From the NCBI GenBank assembly GCA_902776685.1, contig CACYRB010000021.1, positions 1 through 32,043 on the forward strand: 32,043 nucleotides of DNA, given 5' to 3'. Shown here piece after piece: positions 24,660 through 32,043 of the stretch (positions are counted from its first letter, which is position 1; each line of letters opens with the position of its first letter). The notes under the pieces are model-generated. The model was not told where the DNA came from, did no database searches, and saw nothing but the letters and a program-made list of their open reading frames with translations. Source of the DNA: an uncultured Prevotellaceae bacterium (GTDB lineage Bacteria; Bacteroidota; Bacteroidia; Bacteroidales; Bacteroidaceae). Made by a program: the position numbers and the translations under genes.

Positions 24660-25634
24660 ATGAAAGAAAAGCAATATCGTATGCCGGCTGAGTGGGAACC
24701 GCAACAGGCCGTAATGCTGACGTGGCCCCACGAGAACACCGACTGGCAACCCTATCTCGACGACATCAACCGCACAATGACCGAGGTGGTTAGAGCTATT
24801 GCGCCCCATGAGGAGGTGCTGATAGTGGCACCGTTTGAGAGCGATGTACCCGAGGAGGTGCGCCGGATGGACGAGGTCAGCATCTTTGAGTGTCCTACCG
24901 ACGACACGTGGGCTCGCGACCATGGTCCCATCACGCTGCTGGGCGGTGAGCGTCCGCTGTGGCTCGACTTTCAGTTCAATGGTTGGGGACGGAAGTTTCC
25001 TGCCGACTACGACAATGCCATCACCATGAAGCTGTGGGCGCTGGGACCATTCTTCGGACAGGTGGATTTCGAGAACCACGACGATTTTGTGCTTGAGGGC
25101 GGGTCGATAGAGACCGATGGCAAGGGAACCATCTTCACAACCGGCTGTTGCCTGCTTGCGCCCAATCGTAACCAACCGCTCACGAAGGACGAGATAGAAC
25201 AGCAACTGAAACGCCGACTGCGGGCCGAGCGCGTGGTGTGGATTGACTGCGAGCCGCTCGAAGGCGACGACACCGACGGCCACATCGACACCCTGCTGCG
25301 CCTGGCTCCCGACGACACCCTGCTGACTGTGCTCGACCCCGATGCCTTGCGCAGGAATCCGGCATTGGCGTCGTATCGCATTGTTCAGTTGCCCACGCCG
25401 CACGAAATTGTCGAGGAGGATGGAGAGAAACTGCCCGCCACGTATGCCAATTTCCTGGTCATCAACGGTGCCGTGCTTGTGCCCACCTACGACCAGCCCG
25501 ACCTCGACCGGCAGGCTGTGCAGCTCATAGGCGAGGTTTTCCCCGGTCGCGACATCATTCCCATCGACAGCCGCACCATCATCCGTCAGCATGGTTCCAT
25601 CCATTGCATGACCATGAATCTTTTTGAAGGTTGA
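24660..25634 (+). CDS. aguA: Agmatine deiminase
   Basis: The protein is 324 aa from ATG 24660, chosen because the family start (MPAEWEPQQAVMLTWPH) follows at once. It belongs to the peptidyl-arginine-deiminase fold family and converts agmatine to N-carbamoylputrescine plus ammonia. Key residues are seen: WARDHGP (84-90), FVLEGGSIE, the histidine in DTDGHID (H208) and the catalytic cysteine in GSIHCMT (C316). aguB follows 7 nt downstream, giving the two-step route from agmatine to putrescine. Cytoplasmic. Confidence 0.95.
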   Translation: MKEKQYRMPAEWEPQQAVMLTWPHENTDWQPYLDDINRTMTEVVRAIAPHEEVLIVAPFESDVPEEVRRMDEVSIFECPTDDTWARDHGPITLLGGERPLWLDFQFNGWGRKFPADYDNAITMKLWALGPFFGQVDFENHDDFVLEGGSIETDGKGTIFTTGCCLLAPNRNQPLTKDEIEQQLKRRLRAERVVWIDCEPLEGDDTDGHIDTLLRLAPDDTLLTVLDPDALRRNPALASYRIVQLPTPHEIVEEDGEKLPATYANFLVINGAVLVPTYDQPDLDRQAVQLIGEVFPGRDIIPIDSRTIIRQHGSIHCMTMNLFEG

Positions 25635-25641
25635 AAAAAAT

Positions 25642-26517
25642 ATGAAAATAGGAATCATACAACAGCGCAACACCGCCGACGTGCATAACAACATGGAACG
25701 GCTGGCGGCGAAAATCAGGATGCTGGCCCATCAGGGAGCCCAGCTCGTTGTCATGCAGGAGCTGCACAACTCGCTCTATTTCTGTCAGACAGAGAATGTC
25801 GACACGTTCAATCTGGCTGAGCCTATCCCCGGCGACTCGACCGACTTCTACGGCTCGCTGGCACGCGAGACGAATATGGTCATCGTCACCTCGCTCTTCG
25901 AGCGGCGAGCTGCAGGACTCTACCACAACACTGCCGTCGTGATTGAGCGCGATGGAACCATAGCCGGACGTTATCGCAAGATGCACATCCCCGACGACCC
26001 GGCCTATTACGAGAAATTCTACTTCACGCCCGGCGACCTCGGCTTCCAGCCCATCAGCACCAGTGTAGGCCGGTTGGGCGTGCTCGTCTGTTGGGACCAG
26101 TGGTATCCCGAAGCTGCGCGGCTCATGGCCCTGCGGGGTGCCGAACTGCTCATCTATCCCACAGCCATCGGCTACGAGTCGAGCGACACTCCCGACGAAC
26201 AGCAACGGCAACGCGAGGCTTGGACAACCGTGCAGCGCGGACATGCCGTGGCCAACGGTCTGCCCGTCGTCACGGTCAACCGTACCGGACTTGAGCCCGA
26301 CCCGTCGGGGCAGACCAACGGCATTCGGTTCTGGGGCTCGTCGTTTGTAGCAGGACCGCAGGGCGAACTGCTCTATCGTAGTCCGGAGAACGAGGAAGAC
26401 GCACAGGTCGTAGAGGTCAGCCTTGAACGTAGCGAGCAGGTGCGCCGCTGGTGGCCCTTCCTGCGCGACCGTCGCATCGACCAGTACGACGGCATCCTTA
26501 AACGATTCGACGTGTAG
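25642..26517 (+). CDS. aguB: N-carbamoylputrescine amidase
   Basis: This 291-aa nitrilase-superfamily enzyme hydrolyses N-carbamoylputrescine to putrescine, CO2 and ammonia. The catalytic triad is visible: E40 (VMQELHNS), K113 (YRKMHIPDDP), C150 (LVCWDQWYPEAAR). The ATG at 25642 is preferred; a TTG at 25624 in frame would overlap aguA. It is cotranscribed with aguA. A 24-bp T-rich repeat follows shortly after the stop. Confidence 0.94.
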   Translation: MKIGIIQQRNTADVHNNMERLAAKIRMLAHQGAQLVVMQELHNSLYFCQTENVDTFNLAEPIPGDSTDFYGSLARETNMVIVTSLFERRAAGLYHNTAVVIERDGTIAGRYRKMHIPDDPAYYEKFYFTPGDLGFQPISTSVGRLGVLVCWDQWYPEAARLMALRGAELLIYPTAIGYESSDTPDEQQRQREAWTTVQRGHAVANGLPVVTVNRTGLEPDPSGQTNGIRFWGSSFVAGPQGELLYRSPENEEDAQVVEVSLERSEQVRRWWPFLRDRRIDQYDGILKRFDV

Positions 26518-26520
26518 TTG

Positions 26521-26544
26521 TAGTTTTTGGTTTTTAGTTTTTAG
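26521..26544 (+). repeat. 24-bp T-rich repeat, copy 2
   Basis: This is identical to 24337-24360 and begins 4 nt after the aguB stop. It is followed by AT-rich near-repeats (AAATTGAAAAATA, AAATCGT) up to the next gene. Confidence 0.75.
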
Positions 26545-26630
26545 CCAGGTACGGTAATGAAAATTGAAAAATAACTAAATTGAAAAATAAATCGTAAATC
26601 GTAAATTGTCAAATTGTAAATATATAAATA

Positions 26631-27788
26631 ATGAACTGTAAAATCTATACCCTGACCTCAGAACTGCACGACGAAAGAGCCGTGAACAAATCAACGCAGG
26701 AGTTCCTGCAGCGACTGAACCTTGACTTCGACTTCAAAGGCAGCGATTACGATGACTACGGCACCGCACCGCTCAGCCTGATTTATGTGCGTACCGGTGG
26801 CACCGAGGGCATCTTCAACCGTCTGCTGCCCTTGTTGCTGCAGAAGTCGGCACAACCTTTCTATCTGCTCACTTCGGGCCAGAGCAACTCGCTCGCCGCA
26901 TCGATGGAGATACTTTCCTTCCTCCGCCAACGAAACCTTGACGGCGAAATCATACACGGGAGTCCCGAATACGTTACCCGTCGCATCGGCGAGTTGCAGA
27001 AGGTGGGCGAGGCCAGAAAGCTGTTGAACGGCTGTCGCCTCGGCATCATCGGCCAACCCTCCGACTGGCTCATCTCCAGCCATGCCGCCCCACAGGTGGT
27101 CAGAGAAAAGGTGGGCATTGAGCTTGTCGAGATAGACATGTCGGAACTGCTCGAGACCGTCGGACAAGACGTTGATGGGGGAGAAGCCGGTGCCATGAAA
27201 ATCTATGAAGCGTTGAAGCTGATTGTCAGTCGATACAACCTGCAGGGATTCACGCTACGTTGCTTCGACTTGTTGTCGGCGGTTCGCAACACGGGTTGTC
27301 TGGCTTTGGCCAAGCTCAACAGCGAAGGCATAGTTGCCGGATGCGAGGGCGATGTGCCGGCAATGCTGACCATGAAGATAGCGCAGGCACTCACCGGCAT
27401 CATCGGCTTTCAGGCCAATCCGGCCAGCATCGACGTGGAGACCGGTCAGATGGTCTTTGCCCATTGCACCATACCCTTGAGCCTCGTCGAGCGTTACGAG
27501 TTTGACACCCATTTCGAATCGGGCATCGGCATCGGCATACGCGGTTACATGAAGGAAGGACCGGTAACCGTCTTCAAGGTGTCGGGCGACCTCTCGCGCC
27601 ACTTTGTCAGCCAAGGCTGGCTCATTCGCAACGAGGCTAAGCCCGACCTGTGCCGCACACAGCAGGTCATTCGTCTTGACGATGCGTCGCAGGCTGCTTA
27701 CTTCCTTACCCGACCCATCGGAAATCACCACATCATCCTCCCCGGTCATCTCAAATCGTTGATTGAATCGCTGGTAGGGAACTGGTGA
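26631..27788 (+). CDS. L-fucose isomerase-fold protein of unknown substrate
   Basis: The protein is 385 aa with no signal peptide. The middle and C-terminal parts resemble L-fucose/L-arabinose isomerases: GFTLRCFDLL, VAGCEGDVPAMLTM and a later GIRGYMKEGPVTVFKV. The glutamate of CEGDVP falls where fucose isomerase has a metal ligand. It is shorter than true FucI (about 590 aa). No sugar-catabolism genes are nearby; the neighbours are polyamine genes and a protease. A sugar isomerase or a binding protein of the same fold are both possible. It ends 15 nt before a very strong terminator. Confidence 0.7.
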   Translation: MNCKIYTLTSELHDERAVNKSTQEFLQRLNLDFDFKGSDYDDYGTAPLSLIYVRTGGTEGIFNRLLPLLLQKSAQPFYLLTSGQSNSLAASMEILSFLRQRNLDGEIIHGSPEYVTRRIGELQKVGEARKLLNGCRLGIIGQPSDWLISSHAAPQVVREKVGIELVEIDMSELLETVGQDVDGGEAGAMKIYEALKLIVSRYNLQGFTLRCFDLLSAVRNTGCLALAKLNSEGIVAGCEGDVPAMLTMKIAQALTGIIGFQANPASIDVETGQMVFAHCTIPLSLVERYEFDTHFESGIGIGIRGYMKEGPVTVFKVSGDLSRHFVSQGWLIRNEAKPDLCRTQQVIRLDDASQAAYFLTRPIGNHHIILPGHLKSLIESLVGNW

Positions 27789-27803
27789 GAAATAAAAAAA
27801 ATG

Positions 27804-27866
27804 AAAAGCAGAAGAGTGAAAAGCGCTGATGCATCAGCCGACTTTTCACTCTTCTGCTTTTTATCT
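27804..27866. terminator. Strong terminator with 20-bp perfect stem
   Basis: Arms at 27804-27823 and 27842-27861 are perfectly complementary over 20 bp. The loop holds a second 14-bp palindrome, GCTGATGCATCAGC (27825-27838). T-rich DNA follows on the + side and A-rich DNA precedes, so it can stop transcription from both directions between convergent genes. Confidence 0.9.
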
Positions 27867-27902
27867 TTTATTTGAGCGCAGAATACTGCGTTTCAATCTT
27901 TG

Positions 27903-28055
27903 TTATTCATCCCAGGAAGTCGATGCTCCCGGCTCGTCGAAATCAACGTCAACCGATTTTCCCAACTGTTCTTCGGGCGTCGATTCGTTGTACAGGCCCT
28001 GCATCAGCTCGGGCACCAGCAGGGTTTTTATTGATGGCTTGATGTAAGTTTTCAT
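27903..28055 (-). CDS. Small 50-aa ORF coupled to the M6 protease gene
   Basis: This ORF encodes 50 aa (MKTYIKPSIKTLLV ... ASTSWDE). An in-frame ATG at 28073 overlaps the protease stop (ATGA) and would give 56 aa. There is no signal peptide or membrane segment; the N-terminal third is basic and the C-terminal half acidic. The form (MK-TYIKPxI start, acidic W-containing tail) resembles small proteins seen often in Prevotella, function unknown. It is cotranscribed with the protease and ends before the shared terminator. A chance ORF is possible, but the coupling and codon pattern favour a real gene. Confidence 0.6.
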   Translation of the reverse strand: MKTYIKPSIKTLLVPELMQGLYNESTPEEQLGKSVDVDFDEPGASTSWDE

Positions 28056-28069
28056 AATCTCTTGTCTTT

Positions 28070-31000
28070 TCATTTAATCACTACTTTCTTGCCATTCACA
28101 ATATAGATGCCAGGTCGTAATGCTTGGGCGTTGGTCATGCGGCGGCCTTGCAGATCGTAGATGGCCTGCTTGGTGTTGACATTACCGTTGACTTCAACAT
28201 CTTCAATTCCTGTCGGCTGTTCGCTGTCATCGGCCTGTGGGAAGAGGAACACACTCTTTGCGCCATTGGTCAAAGCCGATTCGGGTACGGCAAGGTATGC
28301 TTTGTGGGCAGCACTCACGAAGGGAGCACCATCGGCAGCTCCATAGTAGAAACCGATGTTTGTAGGAGCATTGTTGGCGTCGTGTCCCTTGAACGAGAAC
28401 TTGTAGAACTTGTAGCTTGTTCCTGTTTCGCCAACGGTCATGCTGCTTTCATCGAAACCGCGAAGCATGTTGTTCGGATCGCTGTCGTCGCTGCATGTCG
28501 AAGCCACTTCAAACTCGTAAACTTGCGAGAGGGGGTTGTTGTCGAAGAGTACGACGGCCTCGCCTGCGGGAATTTTCTGACCGGCTTTGTAGGTGCGACC
28601 CTTTGTCAGTTCTCCGTCGACAACATGCCACGTCGTGGCTTCCACACCCGTGGGCACGACGAGAATCTTGTCGCTGTAGTAGAGGGTAGAGTAGCCCGTC
28701 ACACCGATGGTCTGTTCTATCGGATCTTCGGTGACTGTTGCCACCTCGGCCAAGATGATTTCGTCAACGTAGGCACGTTTCGAAGAAGTGACCAGCTTGA
28801 TGCTGACATCGCCGTTACCGCCCAAGAGGTTTACAGTGCATTTTGTCCACGTGTCGGAAGGAGTGAATTGCGTTACGTCGGCAGTAGCACCAGTTACAAT
28901 GACATTCAGCTTACCGGTATCAGAGCCGTATTTCTTCAGATAGAAGGTCAGCGTGCCGTCGCCCGTCAGAGGAATGTTATCGGCCTCCATGCTGCCCGCA
29001 GCTTTCGAAGAACCCAGCTTCGCACAACCGCCATTTGCATAGGAAGAACCAGACAGGTACACCTTGGTAAACGAAGTCCAACCGTCATAGTCCAAAGCGT
29101 CGTTGCTGATGCCAGCCTCAGCGGATTCATCTCCCCCACCAGTCTTCTTTCCGCTGAAGCTCTCGTAGAGCAGTTGAGCGCCCGTTCCACCGCCCGTTTC
29201 CTTGGCGATGACCAGCGTCACTTCAGCCACTTCGCTGTGCGATTTTCCGACATAGGCAACGGCCTTGATGGTCTTAGTGGTGCTGATGGTGATGTCGCCG
29301 GTGTATTCCGTGCTCGAAGTGGTTGGCGTAGAGTTGTCGAGCGTATAGTAGATGGTAGCTCCCTCAGTGGCACATGCCATCTGCACGTCGGTCAGTTCGT
29401 GAGCATATTCACCGCTCTCGTAATTAAAGGTTGGGGTTTCCACGTTGACAGCCTCCTCGAAGAGGTAGATGGCCGAGGCAATCGCGCTGTTGTTCATGCC
29501 TTCCTTCACGGCGATGGCTCTGATCTCCGTATCCTCGCTGATGTGGATAGGACCGGTATAGAGCGTGCTGTTCACGGTCGGGTCGGTCTCGTCGAGGGTG
29601 TAATAAATGGCGGCACCTTCGGTTGCGCAGGTGATGGTCACCTCCTGCGGCGAGGTGTAGATGTCTTCACCAGGTGAGAACACGGGAGTAGCCACGGTCT
29701 GCACGGTGGGCACGTCGCGCACATAGAGGTAGGCAGGTTTCTGTCCACTGGTATATGTCGTAAATCGTGGGGACGTGCTATTATACTGGAATGTACCTAC
29801 GCTGCTTCCGCTGATTACGGCACCGTCGTTGTTGACCGTGATGGTCCACATGGCTTTTTCACTGCTGTTAAGTGTCACGCTCTTGGCAGAGCTTGAATAG
29901 AGATAGCCGTCTTCGCACTGGAACGAGTAGGCTCCTGTCGTTCCGCCGAGGGTGAACACCAGAGCCTCCTCGCTTGTAGCCTCGTTGCCTTCGATAGTTG
30001 CCTCGACAGAAGTGAGGTAGCTACCGCTGCCCGACTTCGGACCGGCAGCAACGTTGTAGTCAGGACTAACGAAGATGTATTCGCTGCCGGCTACGAGTTG
30101 GTCGGTGGAGGTCACCTTGACGAACTTGTCGCTGGAGGCTCCAATCCTGTATATGCCCGATGTAATGTCGCTCTCTTCACCGTCTTTCACGGCAATGGCT
30201 TTCAACGTGGTTGTCGTTTCAATGACGATGGGAGCCAAGTAGAGTGTGCTCTCGGTTGTCGGGTCGGTGCCGTCGATGGTGTAGTAGATGCTGGCACCGT
30301 CGGTCTCGCTTGTGATGCTGACGGTTTGGGCGTCGGTGTATCTACCCGGTGCGGGTGAGAAGATGGGTGCTTTCGTGTTGCTCACGCCACGGAAACGGAA
30401 CGAGATGGTGCCGTCACTGTTTCTGGTGATTTGCTCTACCGACTTGTTCAGATACTTTGTGCCGTCGGTATTATTATTATATAGCTTGGCAGCAGGAGTC
30501 GACGTGTTGCTAAACACGTTGTTGTTGCCCGAGGGGTAGAGGTCGGTTTTCAGTCCGGCATCGGTCAAATAGGTATATCCGCTCGATGTCGTTATGCTTT
30601 GCAACTGGTTGTCGGCTGGAATCCATGTCATGCGCTGGTGGCTGGGATCGTCGTTGGGCTTGTTGTTGTTCCAGATGGTGGCGTTGTAGTCAACGTGCAC
30701 GATGAGCATGCCGCTGCCCGGCAACTCCGAGTCCCAACCTGTCTGCTGACGGTTTTCCAGCATGAAATACTCGTCGCGATGGCCGTCGTTGTAGATGATG
30801 TAGCTCTCGCCGCCATCTTCCAGTCCCTTCATACCGGTCACGTTTTGCGTGTTCGACAGTTCGATAGGCTCCATCCATCCTGCCATCCACCGCTCATAGG
30901 CAGTGTAGCCGCAGGGCACATAGCCGTCGCCGTTGTAGCTTCCGCCGCTCATCAAGTCCCAGATGTCCATGCCCCAGCCGCCGCTGTAGTCTATGTCGTA

Positions 31001-31918
31001 GAAGTCGGGATAGCCCAGACAGTGGCTGAACTCGTGACACATGGTGCCGATGCCGGCAACAGAACCGGTAAAGCCGTTCAACTCGCCACCGCAGGCGTAG
31101 GTGTTGATGGTAACGCCGTCGAGCTTGACAGGTCCCGTTCCATCGCCGTAGTATTGAGCCGACCTCAGGTCGTAGGCATGCGGCCAAATGGTGTTGGCCG
31201 CACCGCCGTCGGCCTCGCCTTTTCCGGCATATACCACGTAGACTTGGTCGACATATTTGTCACCGTCCCAATCATAGTCGGCGAAGTTTACCTGACTATC
31301 GGCCTTTTTCACGGCTTCGATAATCATCTCTGCCGGATGCTCGTCTTCATCGTTAGAGTTGTTGCTGCCATAGTAAGCTGCATTCTTTGACACGGACACG
31401 GGGCCAACCACGTCGAAGGTGAGCTCAAACTGCCCGCGACTCTGTGCGTAGAAATAGTCGTACATGGAGCCGACGAAGTCGCCATGGCTGAAATTCTTTT
31501 CGTTGGCAATGCGTTGGAAGAGTGCGTTGTCGTTGGCGCCCTTGAATTCTTTGTCGGCAAAGTTTACAAGGATAATGACGCCTTTCTTTTTGCCGGTGTA
31601 GTTGCCGAACGAGCCGACGCGTTTCGGCGAAAGTCGCTTGGCACGCTGGGTGTTGGCTTGTGCCCGCCGCATCTGAGCCCGCTGGGCTATGGCTTGTACG
31701 CTGGCTGGCTCGTAAACGTTTGTCGTGGGGTTCAGACGATAAGCTTTACCATCGACTCCGAGGAAATAGTGGCCGAACTCATCGCCCACAAGTGTGGCTT
31801 CAACGGTTGAGCCGTTGGCCAAGGTCAGCGTGCGCGACATTCCCCGCTTGGCAGGAATGGCCATCGCTGTCAGCGCTACCATCATCATCAGCAACGCAGA
31901 TAGAAGAGTTTTTTTCAT
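28070..31918 (-). CDS. Secreted M6-family metalloprotease with chitobiase-like repeats and T9SS-type C-terminus
   Basis: The protein is 1282 aa. A signal peptide (MKKTLLSALLMMMVALTAMA, cleavage near 20) precedes a probable propeptide (~21-105). The M6 (immune-inhibitor-A-like) domain carries zinc motif HEFSH (295-299), within CHEFSHCLGYPDFYD. Three chitobiase/hexosaminidase C-terminal-type repeats follow at ~517-592, 743-819 and 827-904, each with IYYT(I/L)D and a (K/R)A(I/V)A motif. The region ~915-1060 (YESFSG ... YVDEIIL) resembles a cleaved-adhesin/galactose-binding jelly roll. The end (YDLQGRRM ... GIYIVNGKKVVIK) resembles a type IX secretion sorting domain, so surface display or release is likely. 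Role inferred: degradation of host or dietary protein. Confidence 0.88.
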   Translation of the reverse strand: MKKTLLSALLMMMVALTAMAIPAKRGMSRTLTLANGSTVEATLVGDEFGHYFLGVDGKAYRLNPTTNVYEPASVQAIAQRAQMRRAQANTQRAKRLSPKRVGSFGNYTGKKKGVIILVNFADKEFKGANDNALFQRIANEKNFSHGDFVGSMYDYFYAQSRGQFELTFDVVGPVSVSKNAAYYGSNNSNDEDEHPAEMIIEAVKKADSQVNFADYDWDGDKYVDQVYVVYAGKGEADGGAANTIWPHAYDLRSAQYYGDGTGPVKLDGVTINTYACGGELNGFTGSVAGIGTMCHEFSHCLGYPDFYDIDYSGGWGMDIWDLMSGGSYNGDGYVPCGYTAYERWMAGWMEPIELSNTQNVTGMKGLEDGGESYIIYNDGHRDEYFMLENRQQTGWDSELPGSGMLIVHVDYNATIWNNNKPNDDPSHQRMTWIPADNQLQSITTSSGYTYLTDAGLKTDLYPSGNNNVFSNTSTPAAKLYNNNTDGTKYLNKSVEQITRNSDGTISFRFRGVSNTKAPIFSPAPGRYTDAQTVSITSETDGASIYYTIDGTDPTTESTLYLAPIVIETTTTLKAIAVKDGEESDITSGIYRIGASSDKFVKVTSTDQLVAGSEYIFVSPDYNVAAGPKSGSGSYLTSVEATIEGNEATSEEALVFTLGGTTGAYSFQCEDGYLYSSSAKSVTLNSSEKAMWTITVNNDGAVISGSSVGTFQYNSTSPRFTTYTSGQKPAYLYVRDVPTVQTVATPVFSPGEDIYTSPQEVTITCATEGAAIYYTLDETDPTVNSTLYTGPIHISEDTEIRAIAVKEGMNNSAIASAIYLFEEAVNVETPTFNYESGEYAHELTDVQMACATEGATIYYTLDNSTPTTSSTEYTGDITISTTKTIKAVAYVGKSHSEVAEVTLVIAKETGGGTGAQLLYESFSGKKTGGGDESAEAGISNDALDYDGWTSFTKVYLSGSSYANGGCAKLGSSKAAGSMEADNIPLTGDGTLTFYLKKYGSDTGKLNVIVTGATADVTQFTPSDTWTKCTVNLLGGNGDVSIKLVTSSKRAYVDEIILAEVATVTEDPIEQTIGVTGYSTLYYSDKILVVPTGVEATTWHVVDGELTKGRTYKAGQKIPAGEAVVLFDNNPLSQVYEFEVASTCSDDSDPNNMLRGFDESSMTVGETGTSYKFYKFSFKGHDANNAPTNIGFYYGAADGAPFVSAAHKAYLAVPESALTNGAKSVFLFPQADDSEQPTGIEDVEVNGNVNTKQAIYDLQGRRMTNAQALRPGIYIVNGKKVVIK

Positions 31919-31946
31919 GTAAAAAAGAGTCTTAATAGATATTTAT

Positions 31947-31980
31947 TTATTGCTGTCCGCTAAAATTTTTTTAGCAATAA
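31947..31980. repeat. Alternative hairpins in the protease leader
   Basis: TTATTGCT (31947-31954) pairs with AGCAATAA (31973-31980), and GCTAAAA (31959-31965) pairs with TTTTAGC (31969-31975). The two pairings compete. It lies ~30-60 nt before the protease start codon; no clear TAnnTTTG promoter was found for that gene. Confidence 0.45.
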
Positions 31981-31988
31981 AAAAATTT

Positions 31989-32023
31989 AGGCTGAAGCCC
32001 TCGTTTGGGTTTCAGCCTTTTTT
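31989..32023 (+). terminator. Intrinsic terminator upstream of the protease gene
   Basis: The 12-bp stem has one G-T wobble (31989-32000 with 32007-32018), a 6-nt loop TCGTTT and then a T-run. T-rich DNA also follows on the minus strand, so it may also attenuate the protease transcript. Confidence 0.7.
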
Positions 32024-32033
32024 GTTACCTTTG
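32004..32033 (+). promoter_or_regulatory. Candidate promoter reading out of the right edge
   Basis: TTTG (32004-32007), an 18-nt spacer and TACCTTTG (32026-32033). The -33 box lies inside the terminator loop/arm. It would drive a + strand gene beyond the window. Confidence 0.5.
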
Positions 32034-32043
32034 TTTTTGCAAC

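Noticed and set aside
28124-29677. 517-aa + strand ORF opposite the M6 protease
   Set aside because: It is antisense to the repeat region of the protease and has no recognisable domain or start context.

Overview
The window looks like chromosomal DNA from a Prevotella-like member of the Bacteroidales. Four things support this. Several promoters have the Bacteroidetes form TTTG-N18-20-TAnnTTTG. Lipoproteins carry acidic residues straight after the lipobox cysteine. A large secreted protease ends in a type IX secretion-like C-terminal domain. Several families (DUF4837, DUF6078, Mpi-type invertase, the GT-DUF4922-SpoIID fusion) are typical of this group. No rRNA, tRNA, CRISPR array or complete insertion sequence was seen.

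Region 1 (1-8200, visibly AT-richer) is a phase-variable restriction/defence locus. On the minus strand an operon encodes a PLD-nuclease/SNF2-type helicase (8021-4662) and, 2 nt downstream, an 1126-aa N6-adenine methyltransferase with a C-terminal target-recognition domain (4659-1279). Facing its 3' end is a promoterless 303-aa second copy of the recognition domain (375-1286), directly preceded by the C-terminal part of an Mpi-type serine invertase (1-375). The two recognition domains lie tail to tail inside nested inverted repeats: 25 bp with one mismatch, and 67 bp perfect. Both repeats are in the same codon frame, so inversion at either would splice the silent recognition domain onto the methyltransferase. 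This is the most exciting system in the window.

Region 2 (8200-9100) is a gene-free junction full of short repeats and palindromes. It also marks the change to GC-richer DNA.

Region 3 (9100-13070) holds a minus-strand gpx-trxB pair (thioredoxin-linked peroxide defence) with a BASS-family transporter downstream. Divergent from these are two paralogous 191-aa lipoproteins, ending at a bidirectional terminator.

Region 4 (13079-19460) is a minus-strand cluster: a 1225-aa three-part fusion (GT2 glycosyltransferase, HIT-like DUF4922, SpoIID/LytB), an AmpG-like permease and a second polytopic membrane protein. It is driven by two tandem Bacteroidetes promoters and probably concerns cell-wall sugar or muropeptide handling.

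Region 5 (19607-24318) has a Cys-rich DUF6078 gene divergent from a four-gene operon: rlmN, a DUF4837 lipoprotein, a PdxA-like protein that has lost its metal-binding histidines, and a YbhN/LPG-synthase-type membrane protein.

Region 6 (24319-32043) has a repeat-rich spacer, aguA-aguB (agmatine to putrescine), an L-fucose-isomerase-fold protein and a very strong hairpin terminator. A minus-strand secreted M6 metalloprotease follows, with a previously unlisted 50-aa ORF coupled to its 3' end. A terminator and an outward promoter lie at the right edge.
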